A stretch of DNA of 64,000 nucleotides from Patagioenas fasciata (taxonomy: Eukaryota > Chordata > Aves > Columbiformes > Columbidae), in the NCBI RefSeq assembly GCF_037038585.1, contig NC_092525.1, forward strand, positions 29,786,367-29,850,366, given 5' to 3'. The number at the start of each line of letters is the position of its first letter. Positions within the stretch are counted from its first letter, which is position 1. The notes under the pieces were generated by a model that had not been told where the DNA came from, made no database searches, and worked only from the letters and a program-made list of their open reading frames with translations. This document shows positions 62,402-64,000 of this stretch, piece after piece. The position numbers and the translations under genes are program-made.

Positions 62402-64000
62402 AAGCATAGGAGGTGCTTTCTAGGTCTGAGCAGACTTGCTTGAGTTAATGGAGGACTTACCGCCTTAGCTCTCTATTTCAGCAGGGCTGGTAAAACCGTG
62501 AAATGGGCAAGTTTTCTATTAGCCTTTATGTCAAACCACTGGAGGAATAGCTTTCTTCTACGGGAGGTATAACCAAAAGATGTCTTAATGCATATTTGGA
62601 GTGCCTGAAGAGATTACTGCAGGCAAAGCAGAAAAATTTTTCAGCCTTGCCACAATTTATTCCTTGATTTAAATTATCTGTTTAGCTTTCTCTTTCTAAA
62701 GCCTGTCTCGAACACATTAACTCTGTGATAAGTGTGTTTGTGTATGCAGATGTATGCAGCTGAAGTTCCCTTACTTTCATTTTCCATGTGCAATGTGGAA
62801 ACAGTTGTTGCTTTTTTTCAATGCTTAGTACACTTTGTGCTGTAAGATTTGTGTAGAAATTTTATTCACAATTTTATGAACTGGGGTTGTAATGCCTTTA
62901 AAGTATTCCTGCCAAATCAGCTGTGCACTGCTCTGTCATATAAAAGGTCTTCATAAATCTATACCAAACTGATTATGGTACATTCTTGTCTTATGTGGCT
63001 TATTATATCAAGACCTCTGAAGCTCTTTTAAAATCCAGCACAAAATAGATTTAAGTTTTGGTTTAATCATTCATACCTTTGTAAACTCCTTTGCATAATT
63101 AGATAGATTCATCAATCTGGATCACAGTGAGCTCTCTTAATTTAGTGACAGTTGCTGTAACCAGAATGGTCTAAGAATAAGACAAGGTTTGCCAGTAGAG
63201 GTAATTTCTCATCTTAGATAAGTTTTATAACCTCTGCATCACCTGATGACTCTTGCATCCTAACTTCTTCCCCTGGGGAGAGCCCTTCCTCTCAGGTTTG
63301 CTCCTGACAACTGTCCTGTTCTCACTCACAAATCCAAGGTGGGCCTTGCCATGCCTGGCAGCTCTACCAAACACTAGCAAGGTGGTTTAGAGGCATTCGG
63401 GGCTTAGCAATGTGGCTGGTCCTGCAGAATGAAGTTCCCAATTCGCCTGTCTTTTTTTTTTTTTTTTTACAATGTTTTTTAGATCGAGACAAGCTTGTTT
63501 GGACGCTGTTGCTCATACTTACTTACAGCTACACGAGGTTTTGAGGTTTCCCACTGATGGCTGCTTTTATGTGTTATCAGATACCTAATACTGAAAAATA
63601 ATTGGCGTAGGAGGACTGAGACTTTGCTTCACCACAGAGAGGAATGAACATCAATGAGGAATTTCATCTTTATTTTCATGATGTTAGCACAATAAACTCA
63701 CACAATAGCATTGATCTGTACTTATTTAACAAAATACATTTATAGCAATTTACAAATTCTTTTCCATTTGAAAACATTGCATAACATTTTATTAAACACA
63801 ATACTTTATATAGAGAATTCTCATTTAAAAACATATTTTATTTTTGAGTATTTTCTTGTCTCAGTAAAGCACAGCCTAACAAAGAAATTCGTGCCTGTTA
63901 GCAAGTAAGAAAATCAGAACACTAAGAAGATGTCACCTGTCAATTTATTTGATTAATTTTAAATTAAGGTATCAGTGGAATGTAAACAAAGAGTAATTTT
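62402..64000. other. Unique non-coding DNA
   Basis: No gene or repeat family is recognised to the window end. A T17 run lies at 63452-63468. Confidence 0.55.

Noticed and set aside
63441..63895. T17 run with AATTCGCCTGT to its left and AATTCGTGCCTGT about 440 bp to its right as a minus-strand retroposon
   Set aside because: The two flanks differ by a 2-nt insertion and share only short exact words, too weak to call a target-site duplication.

Overview
The window is vertebrate nuclear DNA, almost certainly from a bird. It is AT-rich, unique-looking, non-coding sequence. The only transposon family I can recognise is the CR1 LINE, which appears as six short, 3'-biased or broken copies. Sparse CR1 copies, no recognisable SINEs or DNA transposons, and many short simple repeats are typical of bird genomes. 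Crocodilians and turtles also carry CR1 but usually with a richer mix of elements. I found no bacterial-style operons, no rRNA or tRNA genes and no CRISPR array. No protein-coding gene can be named with confidence. The window reads as the inside of a very long intron or an intergenic interval.

Layout. 1-7060: unique AT-rich DNA with one perfect inverted repeat. 7061-7492: a segment with a GC-rich core (G-quadruplex motif, 18-bp hairpin, 17-bp palindrome) that ends in 22 A and is flanked by short direct repeats, so it may be a retroposed RNA. 8392-8455: a CR1 3' tip. 11330-11735: a consensus TATA box and an octamer site. 16203-16501: a second poly(A)-tailed segment with direct repeats. 16863-17670: the largest CR1 copy. 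21420-21840: a CpG-retaining GC-rich patch with a possible exon. 25500-25740: a CpG-retaining patch with a full match to the CTCF core and a G-quadruplex motif. 27292-27612: an old CR1. 34300-40000: several stretches that look like conserved non-coding elements, interrupted by a CR1 at 37582-37862. 41581-41931: an unexplained 116-codon ORF next to a well-preserved CR1 3' end (41987-42418). 48540-48689: AT microsatellites. 49411-49815: a CR1 reverse-transcriptase fragment that has lost its catalytic aspartates. 51589-51722: a perfect 134-bp (CTTCT)n tract. 57021-57135: the best splice-flanked candidate exon. 57136-64000: unique DNA with poly(A) and G-rich low-complexity tracts.

How the parts work together. 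Nothing here forms a pathway. What can be argued is genome architecture: CTCF-like motifs (plus at 13328, 25548 and 47623; minus at 40749), CpG-retaining patches, possible conserved elements, and a history of CR1 and perhaps poly(A)-dependent retroposition. Most open frames of 60-140 codons here are no longer than base composition predicts. A rough estimate at about 38% GC gives around ten stop-free runs of 100 codons or more in 64 kb by chance. I therefore do not annotate them as genes.
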